The notes under the pieces were generated by a model, which was not told the origin of the DNA, did no database searches, and saw only the letters and a program-made list of their open reading frames with translations. The position numbers and the translations under genes were made by a program. A stretch of DNA of 64,000 nt from Candidatus Accumulibacter sp. 66-26 (GTDB lineage: Bacteria; Pseudomonadota; Gammaproteobacteria; Burkholderiales; Rhodocyclaceae): the NCBI GenBank assembly GCA_001897745.1, contig MKUH01000006.1, positions 224,490 through 288,489 on the forward strand, read 5' to 3'. Positions 1 through 9,480 of the stretch are shown piece by piece (positions within the stretch are counted from its first letter, which is position 1; every line of letters starts with the position of its first letter).

Positions 1-525
1 ACCGTGCTCGATCCGGTGAATATGCAGCCGGTGCCGTGGGACAACGAGACGATGGGCGAGATCATGTTCCGCGGCAACCTCGTCATGAAGGGCTACCTCA
101 AGAATCCTAAGGCGACCGAGGAATCCTTCGCCGGCGGCTACTACCATACCGGCGACCTCGCCGTGATGCAGCCCGACGGCTACGTGAAGATCAAGGACCG
201 CTCGAAGGACGTGATCATCTCGGGCGGCGAGAACATCTCGTCGATCGAGGTCGAGGACGTGCTCTACAAGCATCCGGCCGTGATGGCCGCGGCCGTCGTC
301 GCGGCGCCCGACGAGAAGTGGGGCGAAGTGCCCTGCGCCTTCCTCGAATTGCGCGACGGCGCCAGCGCGACCGAGCAGGAGATCGTCGACTTCTGCCGCG
401 AGCGCATGGCGCGCTACAAGGTGCCCAAGCGCGTGGTTTTCGGCGCCCTGCCGAAAACCTCGACCGGCAAGATCCAGAAGTTCGTCCTGCGCGAGCAGGC
501 GAAATCGGCCGCGGCCTTCGAATAG
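1..525 (+). CDS. Acyl-CoA synthetase (AMP-binding), C-terminal part
   Basis: The reading frame enters from the left edge, so only the last 174 residues of an ANL-superfamily acyl-CoA ligase are present. Visible motifs are YYHTGDLA (the hinge region after the adenylation core), SGGENIS in the C-terminal subdomain, and KTSTGKIQK, whose lysine catalyses adenylation in this family. The enzyme would activate a carboxylic acid to its CoA thioester with ATP. SGGENIS and the overall look fit the medium/long-chain fatty-acid type (AlkK/FadD3-like), but the substrate-binding half lies outside the window. An enoyl-CoA hydratase-like gene follows after 24 nt, which suggests a shared beta-oxidation-type operon. 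Confidence 0.9.
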   Translation, partial: TVLDPVNMQPVPWDNETMGEIMFRGNLVMKGYLKNPKATEESFAGGYYHTGDLAVMQPDGYVKIKDRSKDVIISGGENISSIEVEDVLYKHPAVMAAAVVAAPDEKWGEVPCAFLELRDGASATEQEIVDFCRERMARYKVPKRVVFGALPKTSTGKIQKFVLREQAKSAAAFE

Positions 526-549
526 AACAGCGAACCCCAAGGAGACGAG

Positions 550-1344
550 ATGACCCCCCAGACTCACGAAGAAGCCTACGTCCAGCGCAGCGATGCCGGC
601 GGCGTGACGACGCTGACGCTCAACCGTCCGGCGCAGTTCAACGCGCTGTCGAGCGCCATGATCGCCGCGCTGCAGACCGAACTCGACGCGGTCGCCGCCG
701 ATCCGGCGGTGCGCGTCGTGATCCTCGCCGGCGCCGGCAAGGCTTTCTGCGCCGGGCACGACCTCAAGGAAATGCGCGCCAACCACGAGAAGCCTTTCAT
801 GCAGGCGCTGTTCAAGCAGTGCGGCAAGATGATGATGACGCTGACGCAGATGCCGCAGCCGGTGATCGCCCGCGTGCACGGCATCGCCACCGCCGCCGGC
901 TGCCAGCTCGTCTCGATGTGCGACCTCGCGGTCGCCGCCGACGTCGCGCGCTTCGCCACCTCGGGCATCAACGTCGGCCTCTTCTGCGCGACGCCCGGCG
1001 TCGGCCTGTCGCGCAACCTCGGGCGCAAGCAGGCGCTCGAAATGCTGCTCACCGGCGACTTCATCGACGCCATGACCGCGCAGCAGCAGGGCCTGGTCAA
1101 CCGCGTCGTGCCGCCGGACGCGCTCGACGCCGAGGTCGACCGCTTCGCGCAGTCCATCGTCGCCAAGTCCTCGGTCGCCGTCGGCATGGGCAAGCAGATG
1201 TTCTACAAGCAGCTCGAAATGGGGCTGGACGCCGCCTATCAGTACGCCGCCGAAGTGATGGCCTGCAACATGATGAGCGAGGACGCCGGCGAAGGCATCG
1301 ACGCTTTCATCGGCAAGCGCAAGGCCGAGTGGAAAGGACGCTGA
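550..1344 (+). CDS. Enoyl-CoA hydratase/isomerase family protein (ECHDC3-like)
   Basis: This 264-residue crotonase-fold protein starts at an ATG behind AAGGAGACGAG, a strong ribosome site. The CoA-binding and oxyanion-hole segment GKAFCAGHDLKEM and the second oxyanion segment around TAAGCQLVSMCDLA are intact. The position that usually carries the catalytic PE pair reads ATSGINVGLF, so at least one of the two hydratase glutamates is missing. ECHDC3-like members share this feature, so true hydratase activity is doubtful and a different acyl-CoA reaction is possible. It lies directly behind the acyl-CoA synthetase fragment and probably works on the same acyl-CoA. Confidence 0.88.
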   Translation: MTPQTHEEAYVQRSDAGGVTTLTLNRPAQFNALSSAMIAALQTELDAVAADPAVRVVILAGAGKAFCAGHDLKEMRANHEKPFMQALFKQCGKMMMTLTQMPQPVIARVHGIATAAGCQLVSMCDLAVAADVARFATSGINVGLFCATPGVGLSRNLGRKQALEMLLTGDFIDAMTAQQQGLVNRVVPPDALDAEVDRFAQSIVAKSSVAVGMGKQMFYKQLEMGLDAAYQYAAEVMACNMMSEDAGEGIDAFIGKRKAEWKGR

Positions 1345-1518
1345 GGCGCTGAGACGCCATCCGGCGGTCCGCTGGGCAGCGAGCGGCAGGCGAGAGCCTG
1401 ACGCTCGTCCGGCGGCATGGCCGCTTTTCGTGCAGCTTTCCATGCGGCTTTCCTGACCGCGCCGCAGCACGACGATCTGCGCCGCCGGGCGGCGCATCCC
1501 CGAACCGAGAATCCCGTC

Positions 1519-2442
1519 ATGAGCGTCGCCCGCAAGAGCGTCGACGGCTTCGCCGCCGGCGCCATGTTCCTGCTCTGCATCGTCTGGGGCCTGCAGCAGG
1601 TGGTGATCAAGCTGGCGGCGCCGGACATCGCGCCGATCATGTTGCTCGCCCTGCGCTCGCTGATTTCGGGCGGCCTCGTCGTGCTGCTCATGCGGCGGCG
1701 CGGCGAGCCCGTTCTGGTGCGCGACGCCACGCTGTGGCCGGGCCTGCTGGCGGGCGCGCTGTTCGGCATCGAATTCGTCTTTCTCGGCGAGGCGCTGCTT
1801 CTGACCAGTGCTTCGCATACCGCGGTGTTCCTGTATACCGCGCCGGTGTTCACCGCGCTCGGCCTGCACCTGCTGCTGCCGAGCGAGCGTTTGCGACCCT
1901 TGCAGTGGGCGGGCATCCTGCTCGCCTTCGCGGGGATCGCGCTCGCCTTTCTCGGCGGCCCGGTGGCGACGGCGAGCGCCGACATGCTCTTCGGCGACGC
2001 CCTCGCCATCCTCGGCGGCCTCGCCTGGGGCGCCACCACGGTCGTCGTGCGGACCACCGCGCTGTCCGAGGCGCCGCCGACGCGCACATTGCTCTATCAG
2101 CTTCTCGCCGGATTCGTCGTGCTGCTCGCCTATGCCGTCCTCAGCGGGCAGGCGGGCCAGCTGCGGCCGACGCCGCTGATGTGGGGGAGCCTGCTGTTCA
2201 ACGGCGTCGTCGTTTCCTTCGCCAGCTACCTCGCCTGGTTCTGGCTGCTGCGCCGCTATCTGGCCTCGCGCCTCGTCGTCTTTTCGTTCATGACGCCGAT
2301 TTTCGGGGTCGGCTTCGGCGTGCTGCTGCTCGACGAGCCGCTGACGCTCAACTTCGTCTTCGGCGCTGTGCTCGTGCTGTTCGGCGTCTTTCTCGTGAGC
2401 GCCACGCAGCTGTTCGGCGGCGTGCCGAAAGCGCCGCGCTAG
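1519..2442 (+). CDS. EamA/DMT-family membrane transporter
   Basis: A protein of 307 residues with about ten hydrophobic segments arranged as two similar halves, typical of the drug/metabolite transporter (EamA, RhaT-like) superfamily in the inner membrane. The start at ATG 1519 (MSVARKSVDG) is preferred because a GAGA ribosome site precedes it. An upstream in-frame ATG at 1417 would add 34 residues that do not look like a membrane protein. Halves begin near AAGAMFLLCIVWGLQQ and near DALAILGGLAWG. The substrate cannot be predicted. It probably exports a small metabolite. Transcription may be independent of the CoA genes, as 174 nt separate them. Confidence 0.88.
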   Translation: MSVARKSVDGFAAGAMFLLCIVWGLQQVVIKLAAPDIAPIMLLALRSLISGGLVVLLMRRRGEPVLVRDATLWPGLLAGALFGIEFVFLGEALLLTSASHTAVFLYTAPVFTALGLHLLLPSERLRPLQWAGILLAFAGIALAFLGGPVATASADMLFGDALAILGGLAWGATTVVVRTTALSEAPPTRTLLYQLLAGFVVLLAYAVLSGQAGQLRPTPLMWGSLLFNGVVVSFASYLAWFWLLRRYLASRLVVFSFMTPIFGVGFGVLLLDEPLTLNFVFGAVLVLFGVFLVSATQLFGGVPKAPR

Positions 2443-2487
2443 AACCCCTTCGCCGGACGTGAATCGATCCGGCACCCATCGGCTTCT

Positions 2488-2514
2488 TTGTTCTTGTTAA
2501 TACTTTGGTAATAT
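2488..2514 (+). promoter_or_regulatory. Possible sigma-70 promoter for the GGDEF-EAL gene
   Basis: In an AT-rich stretch there is a TTGTTC -35-like hexamer (2488-2493), a 15-nt spacer and TAATAT at 2509-2514, about 40 nt before the ATG. The spacer is shorter than the usual 16-18 nt, so the call is tentative. Confidence 0.35.
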
Positions 2515-2554
2515 GCCGCCATCAAAAAACTAGCGTGCCTTGAAGGCGAGGGTC

Positions 2555-5500
2555 ATGAAGGAAGTCGCGTCCGAACATTCGCCGGAAAGCACCGAGGCGC
2601 TTTTCCGCAAACTGCCCCTGCAGCTTTCGGTTTTTTTCCTGCTTCTGATCGGCGCCATCTGGGGCGCCATTTTTTTCCAGTTGCAGTACATGCACACGCA
2701 GGAACAAGCCGGCGCGCAGCGCGACAACGAGAATCTGGCGCGGGCCTTTGCCGAGCAGGTGCATGCGTCGCTGCGCGGGATCGACCTCTCGCTGCTCGCG
2801 CTGCGCGAGGAGTGGCAGCGCAATCCGTCGGGTTTCCACGCGGCGGTGCTGCGCCAGCAGAACTACTTCGTGCGCGAGGTGAGTTTCCAGATCGGGATCA
2901 TCGACGCCGGCGGCAACCTCGTCTACAGCAACCTCGAACAGCCGGCGAAGCCCGTTTCGCTTGCCGATCGGGAGCATTTCCGCGTGCATCGGGAGCGCGG
3001 CAGCGATCGGCTGTTCGTCAGCAAGCCCGTCCTCGGGCGCGTGTCGCAGCGCTGGAGCATCCAGTTCACGCGGCCTATCCTCGGGCCGGACCGGCGCTTT
3101 CTCGGCGTCGTCGTCATGTCGGTGCCGCCCGAGTATTTTTCGCGCTTCTACGACAGCATCAGCCTGGGGCAGCACGGCAGCGTGACGCTGGTGCGTTCGA
3201 GCGGCGAAATCCTCGCCCGCTCGCCCGATGCGCAGCGCGGCATCGGCATCTCGCTGGTCAATCGCGACTTTGTCGGCGATACGGCGCCGGAAACGGGGAG
3301 CTATCTCGGGAAGGGGCAGGTCGACGGTGTCGAGCGCCTATACACCTGGCGCCGTCTCGCGGAGTTCGGCCTGGTCGTGCTCGTCGGCCAGTCCACCGTT
3401 GCGGTGCTCGAGTCCTATCGCACGCCGCGCCTCGTCCTGCTGATCGGCGGTGGCGCGCTTTCCGTGCTGCTCCTGCTCTTCGCCTACAGCCTGATCGCCG
3501 GTCTGCGCCAGCGCGCCCGGGCCGCTGCGGCGCTCGCTTCGGGCGCGGAGCGCGACCGCCTGCTGATCGCCGCGCTCGAGGCGGTCGGCAACGGCGTGGT
3601 GATTACCGACGTCGATGCCAGGATCGAGTGGGTCAATCCGGCCTTCGAAGCGCTTACCGGTTACACGCGGGCCGAAGCCTCGGGCCGGCGTCCGGCGGAA
3701 CTGGTCAGTTCGGGGGCGCAGAAGCCGGCGTTCTACGCCGACCTGTGGAACACCATCCTGGCGGGCAAGACCTGGCGCGGCGAGGTGGTTAACAAGCACA
3801 AGGACGGTAGCCTGTACGACGAGGAACTGGTGATCACGCCGGTACGCGACGGCGCGGGCCTCATTCGTCACTTCGTCGGGGTCAAGCAGGATATTTCCGA
3901 GCGGCGGCGGACGGCCGCCGCCCTGCGCGAGAGCCAGGAGCGCTGGCAGTTCGCGCTGGAAGGGGCGGGCGACGCGGTGTGGGACTGGGACGTGGCGAGC
4001 GGCGCCATTCAGTTCTCGCGCCGCCTGACGGAAATCCTCGGCGTCGACGAAGGGGCCGTCGGGCAGAGCTTCGACGATTGGCAGCACTGGATTCATCCGG
4101 ACGACCTGCCGCGTGTGCAGGCCGATGTGGAGGCTTATCTGGCCGGTGCCAGCGCGGCCTTCGTGACCGAGCATCGCACCCGCTGCGGTGACGGCGGCGT
4201 GCGCTGGATACTGGCGCGCGGCATGGCCGTCAGCCGCGATGCGAGCGGCCGGCCGCTGCGCCTGATCGGGACGCAGTCCGATGTGACGGAGCGTAAGCTC
4301 GCCGATGAGCAATTGCGGGTCGCCGCGGTTGCCTTCGAGTCGCAGGAAGGCATGATGGTGACCGACGCGACGGGGGTGATCCTGCGCGTCAATCGGGCTT
4401 TCTGCGAGCTGACCGGCTATGCCGCCGACGATGTGGTCGGGCAGACGCCGGCGATCCTCAAGTCGGGCCGGCAGGACCGCGAGTTCTACCGGGAGATGTG
4501 GCGGGACATCGCGCAGAAGGGGCACTGGCAGGGCGAAATCTGGAACCGCAAGAAGTGCGGCGCGCTGTATCCGGAATGGCTGGTGATCACCGCCGTGCAG
4601 GACGAGGGTGCGCGCATCACCCACTATGTCGCCGCCTTCTCGGACATCACGACGCGCAAGGAGGCCGAGGCGCAGATCCGCAATCTGGCGTTCTACGATC
4701 CGCTTACCGAACTGCCCAACCGCCGCCTGCTGATGGATCGCCTCGGGCAGGCGCTGGCGGCCAGCGCGCGCAGCCGGCGCCATGGCGCGCTGATGCTGCT
4801 CGACCTCGACCGCTTCAAGACCCTCAACGACACGCTGGGGCACGACGTCGGCGACCGTCTGCTGATCGAGGTGGCGCGACGCATCCAGGCCTGCGTGCGC
4901 GAGGGCGACACGGCGGCGCGCCTGGGCGGCGACGAATTCGTGGTGATGCTCGAAGACCTGAGCCGCGATGCGCGGCGCGCCGCCGCCCAGGCGGAAGCGA
5001 TCGCCGAGAAAATCCGCGAAGCGCTCGGCCGTCCCTACGCCCTGGCGGGCTGTGCCAGCGACTACCGCAGCACGTCGAGCATCGGCGTCTGCCAGTTCCT
5101 CGCCCACGAGCACGGTGTCGAAAGCCTGCTCAAGCAGGCCGACATCGCGCTTTATCAGGCCAAGGACGCCGGTCGCAATCAGGTCCGCTTCTACAGCGCC
5201 GAGATGCAGGCCGCGCTGGAGGAGCGCGCGCGGACCGAGTCCGGGCTGCGCGAAGCCCTGCACGGCGGCGGCTTCCTGCTGCACTACCAGATGCAGGTCG
5301 ACCGCGATGCGCGGGTGATCGGTGCCGAGGCCCTGCTGCGCTGGATCACGCGCGAGCGGTCGGTCGTCATGCCGGCGCAGTTCATTCCGCTGGCCGAGGA
5401 GACCGGACTTATCCTGCCGATCGGCGCCTGGGTGCTGGAGAGCGCGTGCCGGCAACTGGCGCTGTGGGCCGCGACCCCGGCGCGCGGACTGGTGCTGGCG

Positions 5501-6001
5501 ATCAACGTCAGCGCGCGCCAGTTCCGGCAGCCGGATTTCGTCGCCCAGGTGCAGCAGGCGCTGGCCGCCAGCGGCGCCGATCCTGCCTGTCTCAAACTCG
5601 AACTGACGGAGAGCGCGGTGCTCGACGACGTCGACGACAGCGTCGCCAAGATGCAGGCGCTGCGCGCCCTGGGCGTGAGCTTTTCACTCGACGATTTCGG
5701 AACCGGCTATTCGTCGCTGTCCTACCTGAAGCGCCTGCCGCTCGATCAGGTGAAAATCGACCAGTCCTTCGTGCGCGACATCGCCATCGACCAGAGCGAT
5801 GCGGCGATCGCGCAGACCATCATCAGCATGAGCCGGACGCTGGGCCTGCATGTCGTCGCCGAAGGCGTGGAGACGGAAGAGCAGCATGCCTTCCTGCACG
5901 CGCACGGGTGCGAAGGCTTTCAGGGCTATCTGTTCAGCCGGCCGCTGGTCCTGGCCGAATTCGAAGGTCTGCTGGCGCAGCCGCGGCAGGGCCGCGGCTG
6001 A
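2555..6001 (+). CDS. Membrane sensor with Cache, three PAS, GGDEF and EAL domains
   Basis: This 1148-residue bifunctional c-di-GMP enzyme has a transmembrane helix at about 20-45, a periplasmic Cache-like sensor to about 285 and a second helix at about 290-315. Three PAS domains follow (about 335-705, containing VITDVDARIEWVNPAFEALTG and VTDATGVILRVNRAF), then GGDEF and EAL. The cyclase signature RLGGDEFVVM is intact and is preceded by REGD, a product-inhibition I-site. The phosphodiesterase signature is EALLRW, with DDFGTGYSSLSYL further on. Both domains therefore look catalytically competent. ATG 2555 is chosen because GGCGAGG precedes it at close spacing. A TTG at 2540 is the alternative. 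The net output, synthesis or breakdown, cannot be told from sequence. Confidence 0.93.
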   Translation: MKEVASEHSPESTEALFRKLPLQLSVFFLLLIGAIWGAIFFQLQYMHTQEQAGAQRDNENLARAFAEQVHASLRGIDLSLLALREEWQRNPSGFHAAVLRQQNYFVREVSFQIGIIDAGGNLVYSNLEQPAKPVSLADREHFRVHRERGSDRLFVSKPVLGRVSQRWSIQFTRPILGPDRRFLGVVVMSVPPEYFSRFYDSISLGQHGSVTLVRSSGEILARSPDAQRGIGISLVNRDFVGDTAPETGSYLGKGQVDGVERLYTWRRLAEFGLVVLVGQSTVAVLESYRTPRLVLLIGGGALSVLLLLFAYSLIAGLRQRARAAAALASGAERDRLLIAALEAVGNGVVITDVDARIEWVNPAFEALTGYTRAEASGRRPAELVSSGAQKPAFYADLWNTILAGKTWRGEVVNKHKDGSLYDEELVITPVRDGAGLIRHFVGVKQDISERRRTAAALRESQERWQFALEGAGDAVWDWDVASGAIQFSRRLTEILGVDEGAVGQSFDDWQHWIHPDDLPRVQADVEAYLAGASAAFVTEHRTRCGDGGVRWILARGMAVSRDASGRPLRLIGTQSDVTERKLADEQLRVAAVAFESQEGMMVTDATGVILRVNRAFCELTGYAADDVVGQTPAILKSGRQDREFYREMWRDIAQKGHWQGEIWNRKKCGALYPEWLVITAVQDEGARITHYVAAFSDITTRKEAEAQIRNLAFYDPLTELPNRRLLMDRLGQALAASARSRRHGALMLLDLDRFKTLNDTLGHDVGDRLLIEVARRIQACVREGDTAARLGGDEFVVMLEDLSRDARRAAAQAEAIAEKIREALGRPYALAGCASDYRSTSSIGVCQFLAHEHGVESLLKQADIALYQAKDAGRNQVRFYSAEMQAALEERARTESGLREALHGGGFLLHYQMQVDRDARVIGAEALLRWITRERSVVMPAQFIPLAEETGLILPIGAWVLESACRQLALWAATPARGLVLAINVSARQFRQPDFVAQVQQALAASGADPACLKLELTESAVLDDVDDSVAKMQALRALGVSFSLDDFGTGYSSLSYLKRLPLDQVKIDQSFVRDIAIDQSDAAIAQTIISMSRTLGLHVVAEGVETEEQHAFLHAHGCEGFQGYLFSRPLVLAEFEGLLAQPRQGRG

Positions 6002-6020
6002 GTCTGCTGGACTGGCCGGA

Positions 6021-6416
6021 TCAGGCGCTCGGCGTGCCCGCTTTGGCGGGCCGCTTGTGGAACTTGCGGAAAGGCTTCTTGGGTCCCTGTCCGGCGCCTT
6101 GCCCCTGAGCGTCGCCCTCGGGACGGGGCGGGCGGGGAGGCCTGCTTTGCGCGTTCTGCGGATTCTGCGATCCCTGCGGGTTCTGTGCGTTGGGATTGCC
6201 GCCGGAGCGGGGCTGTCCTCCGGAACGGGCGTGGGCCGGGCGCGCCATCGGATTGCGCGGGCCTTCCTGTTTGCCGGAGTCGAGGCGATTGCCGGGAGCC
6301 AACTGGATCTCGAGATCGTTCAGCTCATCCCATTGGGCGTCGGTGCGCTCGCTGTCCGGGATCGCTTGCAGTTCCTGCAGGCGACGGCGAGGGGATGTGG
6401 GTTGCGGTGTATTCAT
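6021..6416 (-). CDS. Low-complexity basic protein, unknown function
   Basis: A protein of about 131 residues starting MNTPQPTSPRRR. The N-terminal 50 residues look foldable (RLQELQAIPDSERTDAQWDE). The rest is disordered and rich in Gly, Pro, Asn, Gln, Arg and Lys, with repeats like NPQGSQNPQNAQ and an Arg/Lys-rich tail KKPFRKFHKRP. An in-frame upstream start at 6503 would add 29 residues. No family is recognised. The composition resembles nucleic-acid-binding disordered proteins, and cspA lies immediately beyond it on the other strand, but a role in RNA binding is only a guess. It ends 20 nt from the stop of the convergent GGDEF-EAL gene. Confidence 0.65.
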   Translation of the reverse strand: MNTPQPTSPRRRLQELQAIPDSERTDAQWDELNDLEIQLAPGNRLDSGKQEGPRNPMARPAHARSGGQPRSGGNPNAQNPQGSQNPQNAQSRPPRPPRPEGDAQGQGAGQGPKKPFRKFHKRPAKAGTPSA

Positions 6417-6690
6417 CCGCGCATTATCCCATTGTTCGGCAAGCCTTGTCCCACTCTGTCGGGCGAACGGCGCAAGACTTTTTTCCGGAAGCGGTGAAAA
6501 CAAGTGCCGGCGAAGGGTACTGATCGCTTGACCGGACGGGATTTCGCAGCCAAACTGCCGGGGTACGTCTTCAATCGTCCGGTTTTTCGTCCTAGACTGC
6601 CTTTCGGTACCTCAGTTCGTTATTCCCGATACTGATTGTCGCGTTTCGGGCAATCGCCCCTTTTTTACTCCAACTTGGGAATTTTCATTT

Positions 6691-6894
6691 ATGGCAACTG
6701 GTACCGTTAAGTGGTTCAACGACGCTAAAGGCTTTGGTTTCATCACCCCGGACAACGGTGGCGAAGATCTGTTCGCTCACTTCTCCGCCATTCAGTCGAA
6801 CGGCTTCAAGAGCCTCGCCGAAGGCCAGAAGGTTCAGTACGACGAAACGACCGGCCCGAAGGGCAAGCAAGCCGGCAACATCCGTCCGGTCTAA
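6691..6894 (+). CDS. cspA: Cold-shock protein (CspA family)
   Basis: A 67-residue single cold-shock domain with both RNA-binding motifs: KGFGFI (RNP1) and DLFAHFSAI (RNP2 type). The length is typical. CspA proteins are RNA chaperones that melt secondary structure in mRNA. Codon use is visibly different from neighbouring genes (for example GGT, GTT, AAG and GAA rather than GC-ending codons), as expected for a very highly expressed gene. A leader of up to 187 nt precedes it, ending in an AT-rich stretch with a GGGA ribosome site. Long leaders are usual in cold-shock genes, but I could not fix the promoter. A strong terminator follows. Confidence 0.97.
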   Translation: MATGTVKWFNDAKGFGFITPDNGGEDLFAHFSAIQSNGFKSLAEGQKVQYDETTGPKGKQAGNIRPV

Positions 6895-6936
6895 TCCGGA
6901 TCAGATCGCCGCGCGGAAGGCTCAGGCCTTCCCTGC

Positions 6937-6976
6937 AACGAAAAAGCCCGACCGGAAACGGTCGGGCTTTTTCGTT
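6937..6976. terminator. Bidirectional intrinsic terminator
   Basis: A perfect 18-bp inverted repeat with a GAAA tetraloop (6955-6958). The stem core is GCCCGACCG/CGGTCGGGC. It is flanked by AAAAA on the left and TTTTT on the right, so it can end transcription of cspA from the left and of the leftward transport gene from the right. Confidence 0.93.
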
Positions 6977-7060
6977 GACTCCTTTTCGGCGCGTCGATAA
7001 CGGCGCCCAGTCGGAACCGCTTCCGCCCGGCGCCGGCTAGGCCGGCGCCGGAACGGCCGC

Positions 7061-8218
7061 TCAGTTCACCAGCGTCCAGTCGCCGTTCTTGATTTCGAGC
7101 ATGCGGAAGGCCGAGAGGTCGAGGCCCATGTGGTCGGTCGGCGACATGTTGACCTTGCCGCCGGTACCGACGTAGCCCTTGGTCGCCTCGATCGCGTCGC
7201 GCACCTTGGCCTTGTCGGTGCTGCCGGCGCGCTTGAGGGCGTCGACGGCGAGCATCAGGCCATCGTAGGCGTGGCCGCCGAAGGTCGAGACGTCCTGCTT
7301 GGTGGCGTCGTGGAAGGTCTTGGCATAGCCTTGCGCCACCGGCTTCTGCGCGTCGTTGGCGTCGAGTTTGTTGGCGACGAGCAGGGCGGCGGCGGGCAGA
7401 CGGACGCCTTCGGCGGCCGGGCCGGCGAGCTTGATGAACTCCTCGGAGGCGACGCCGTGCGCGTGGTAGAGGGGCAGGGCGATGCCGAGCTGCTTGTAGT
7501 TCTTGGTGACGATCGCCGGACCCTGGCCGAGGCCGAACACGAAGACGGCCTGCACGCCGGCCGTGTTCTTGATCTTGGTCAGCTGTGGGCTCATGTCGGT
7601 GTCCTTGGGGCCGTAGGTTTCGTTGGCCACCAGCGTGATGCCGTACTTGCCGGCGACGCCTTCGGTCTCCTTCTTGCCCGAGCCGCCGAAGCCGCTCGTT
7701 TCGGAGAGCAGGGCGACCTTGCTGATGCCGCGCTTCTTCATGTCCTCGAACACTTTCTCGGCGGCCATGCGGTCGGTGTGCGGCGTCTTGAACACCCACT
7801 TCTTGACCGGCTCGACGATGACCACGGCGCCGGCCAGTGAGATGAATGGCACGCCGGCGCGTTCGACGAGCGGCACCATCGACATGGTGGCGCCGGTGGT
7901 GGTGCCGCCGACGATCAGGTCGACCTTGTCGTCGTCGATCAGGCGCTTGCCGAAGCTGTTGGCCTTGTTGGCGTCGCTGCCGTCGTCGTAATGCACGAGC
8001 TGCAGCGGACGGCCGAGCACGCCGCCTTCCTTGTTGATCTTGTCGACGTAGATCTGCAGGGTCTTCAGCTCGGGGTCGCCGAGGAAGGCGGCCGGGCCGG
8101 TGACGGACAGCACCGAGCCGATCTTGATCGGATCGGCGGCCTGCGCCGAGGCGACGAAACCGAGGGCGGCGACGGTGGCGACCGTGGCCGATGCGAGTTT
8201 GCGGAATGCCTGCTTCAT
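7061..8218 (-). CDS. ABC transporter periplasmic substrate-binding protein (LivJ-like)
   Basis: A 385-residue type I periplasmic binding protein of the branched-chain amino acid/amide family. A Sec signal peptide (VATVAALGFVASAQA, cleaved near residue 27) is followed by DPIKIGSVLSVTGPAAFLGD, the usual start of the mature domain. No permease or ATPase genes accompany it here. It is the last gene of the leftward paa operon, 31 nt after the thiolase, so it may capture phenylacetate or a related aromatic acid. That substrate is inferred from context only, since this family also binds benzoates and amino acids. The shared terminator lies beyond its stop. Confidence 0.9.
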   Translation of the reverse strand: MKQAFRKLASATVATVAALGFVASAQAADPIKIGSVLSVTGPAAFLGDPELKTLQIYVDKINKEGGVLGRPLQLVHYDDGSDANKANSFGKRLIDDDKVDLIVGGTTTGATMSMVPLVERAGVPFISLAGAVVIVEPVKKWVFKTPHTDRMAAEKVFEDMKKRGISKVALLSETSGFGGSGKKETEGVAGKYGITLVANETYGPKDTDMSPQLTKIKNTAGVQAVFVFGLGQGPAIVTKNYKQLGIALPLYHAHGVASEEFIKLAGPAAEGVRLPAAALLVANKLDANDAQKPVAQGYAKTFHDATKQDVSTFGGHAYDGLMLAVDALKRAGSTDKAKVRDAIEATKGYVGTGGKVNMSPTDHMGLDLSAFRMLEIKNGDWTLVN

Positions 8219-8249
8219 GGTTGTCTCCTCCTGTTGTGGTTCGGGGTGT

Positions 8250-9467
<1,218 letters not shown>

Positions 9468-9480
9468 CGTCCGGCCTCGC

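Noticed and set aside
3338-5455. Long open frame antisense to the GGDEF-EAL gene
   Set aside because: High GC content leaves antisense frames open. The translation is Arg/Ala/His-rich without a recognisable fold, and the sense frame has intact GGDEF and EAL motifs.
7061-8218. Idea that the binding protein belongs to a complete ABC transporter here
   Set aside because: No permease or ATPase gene is present on either side. The gene is bounded by the terminator and the thiolase gene.
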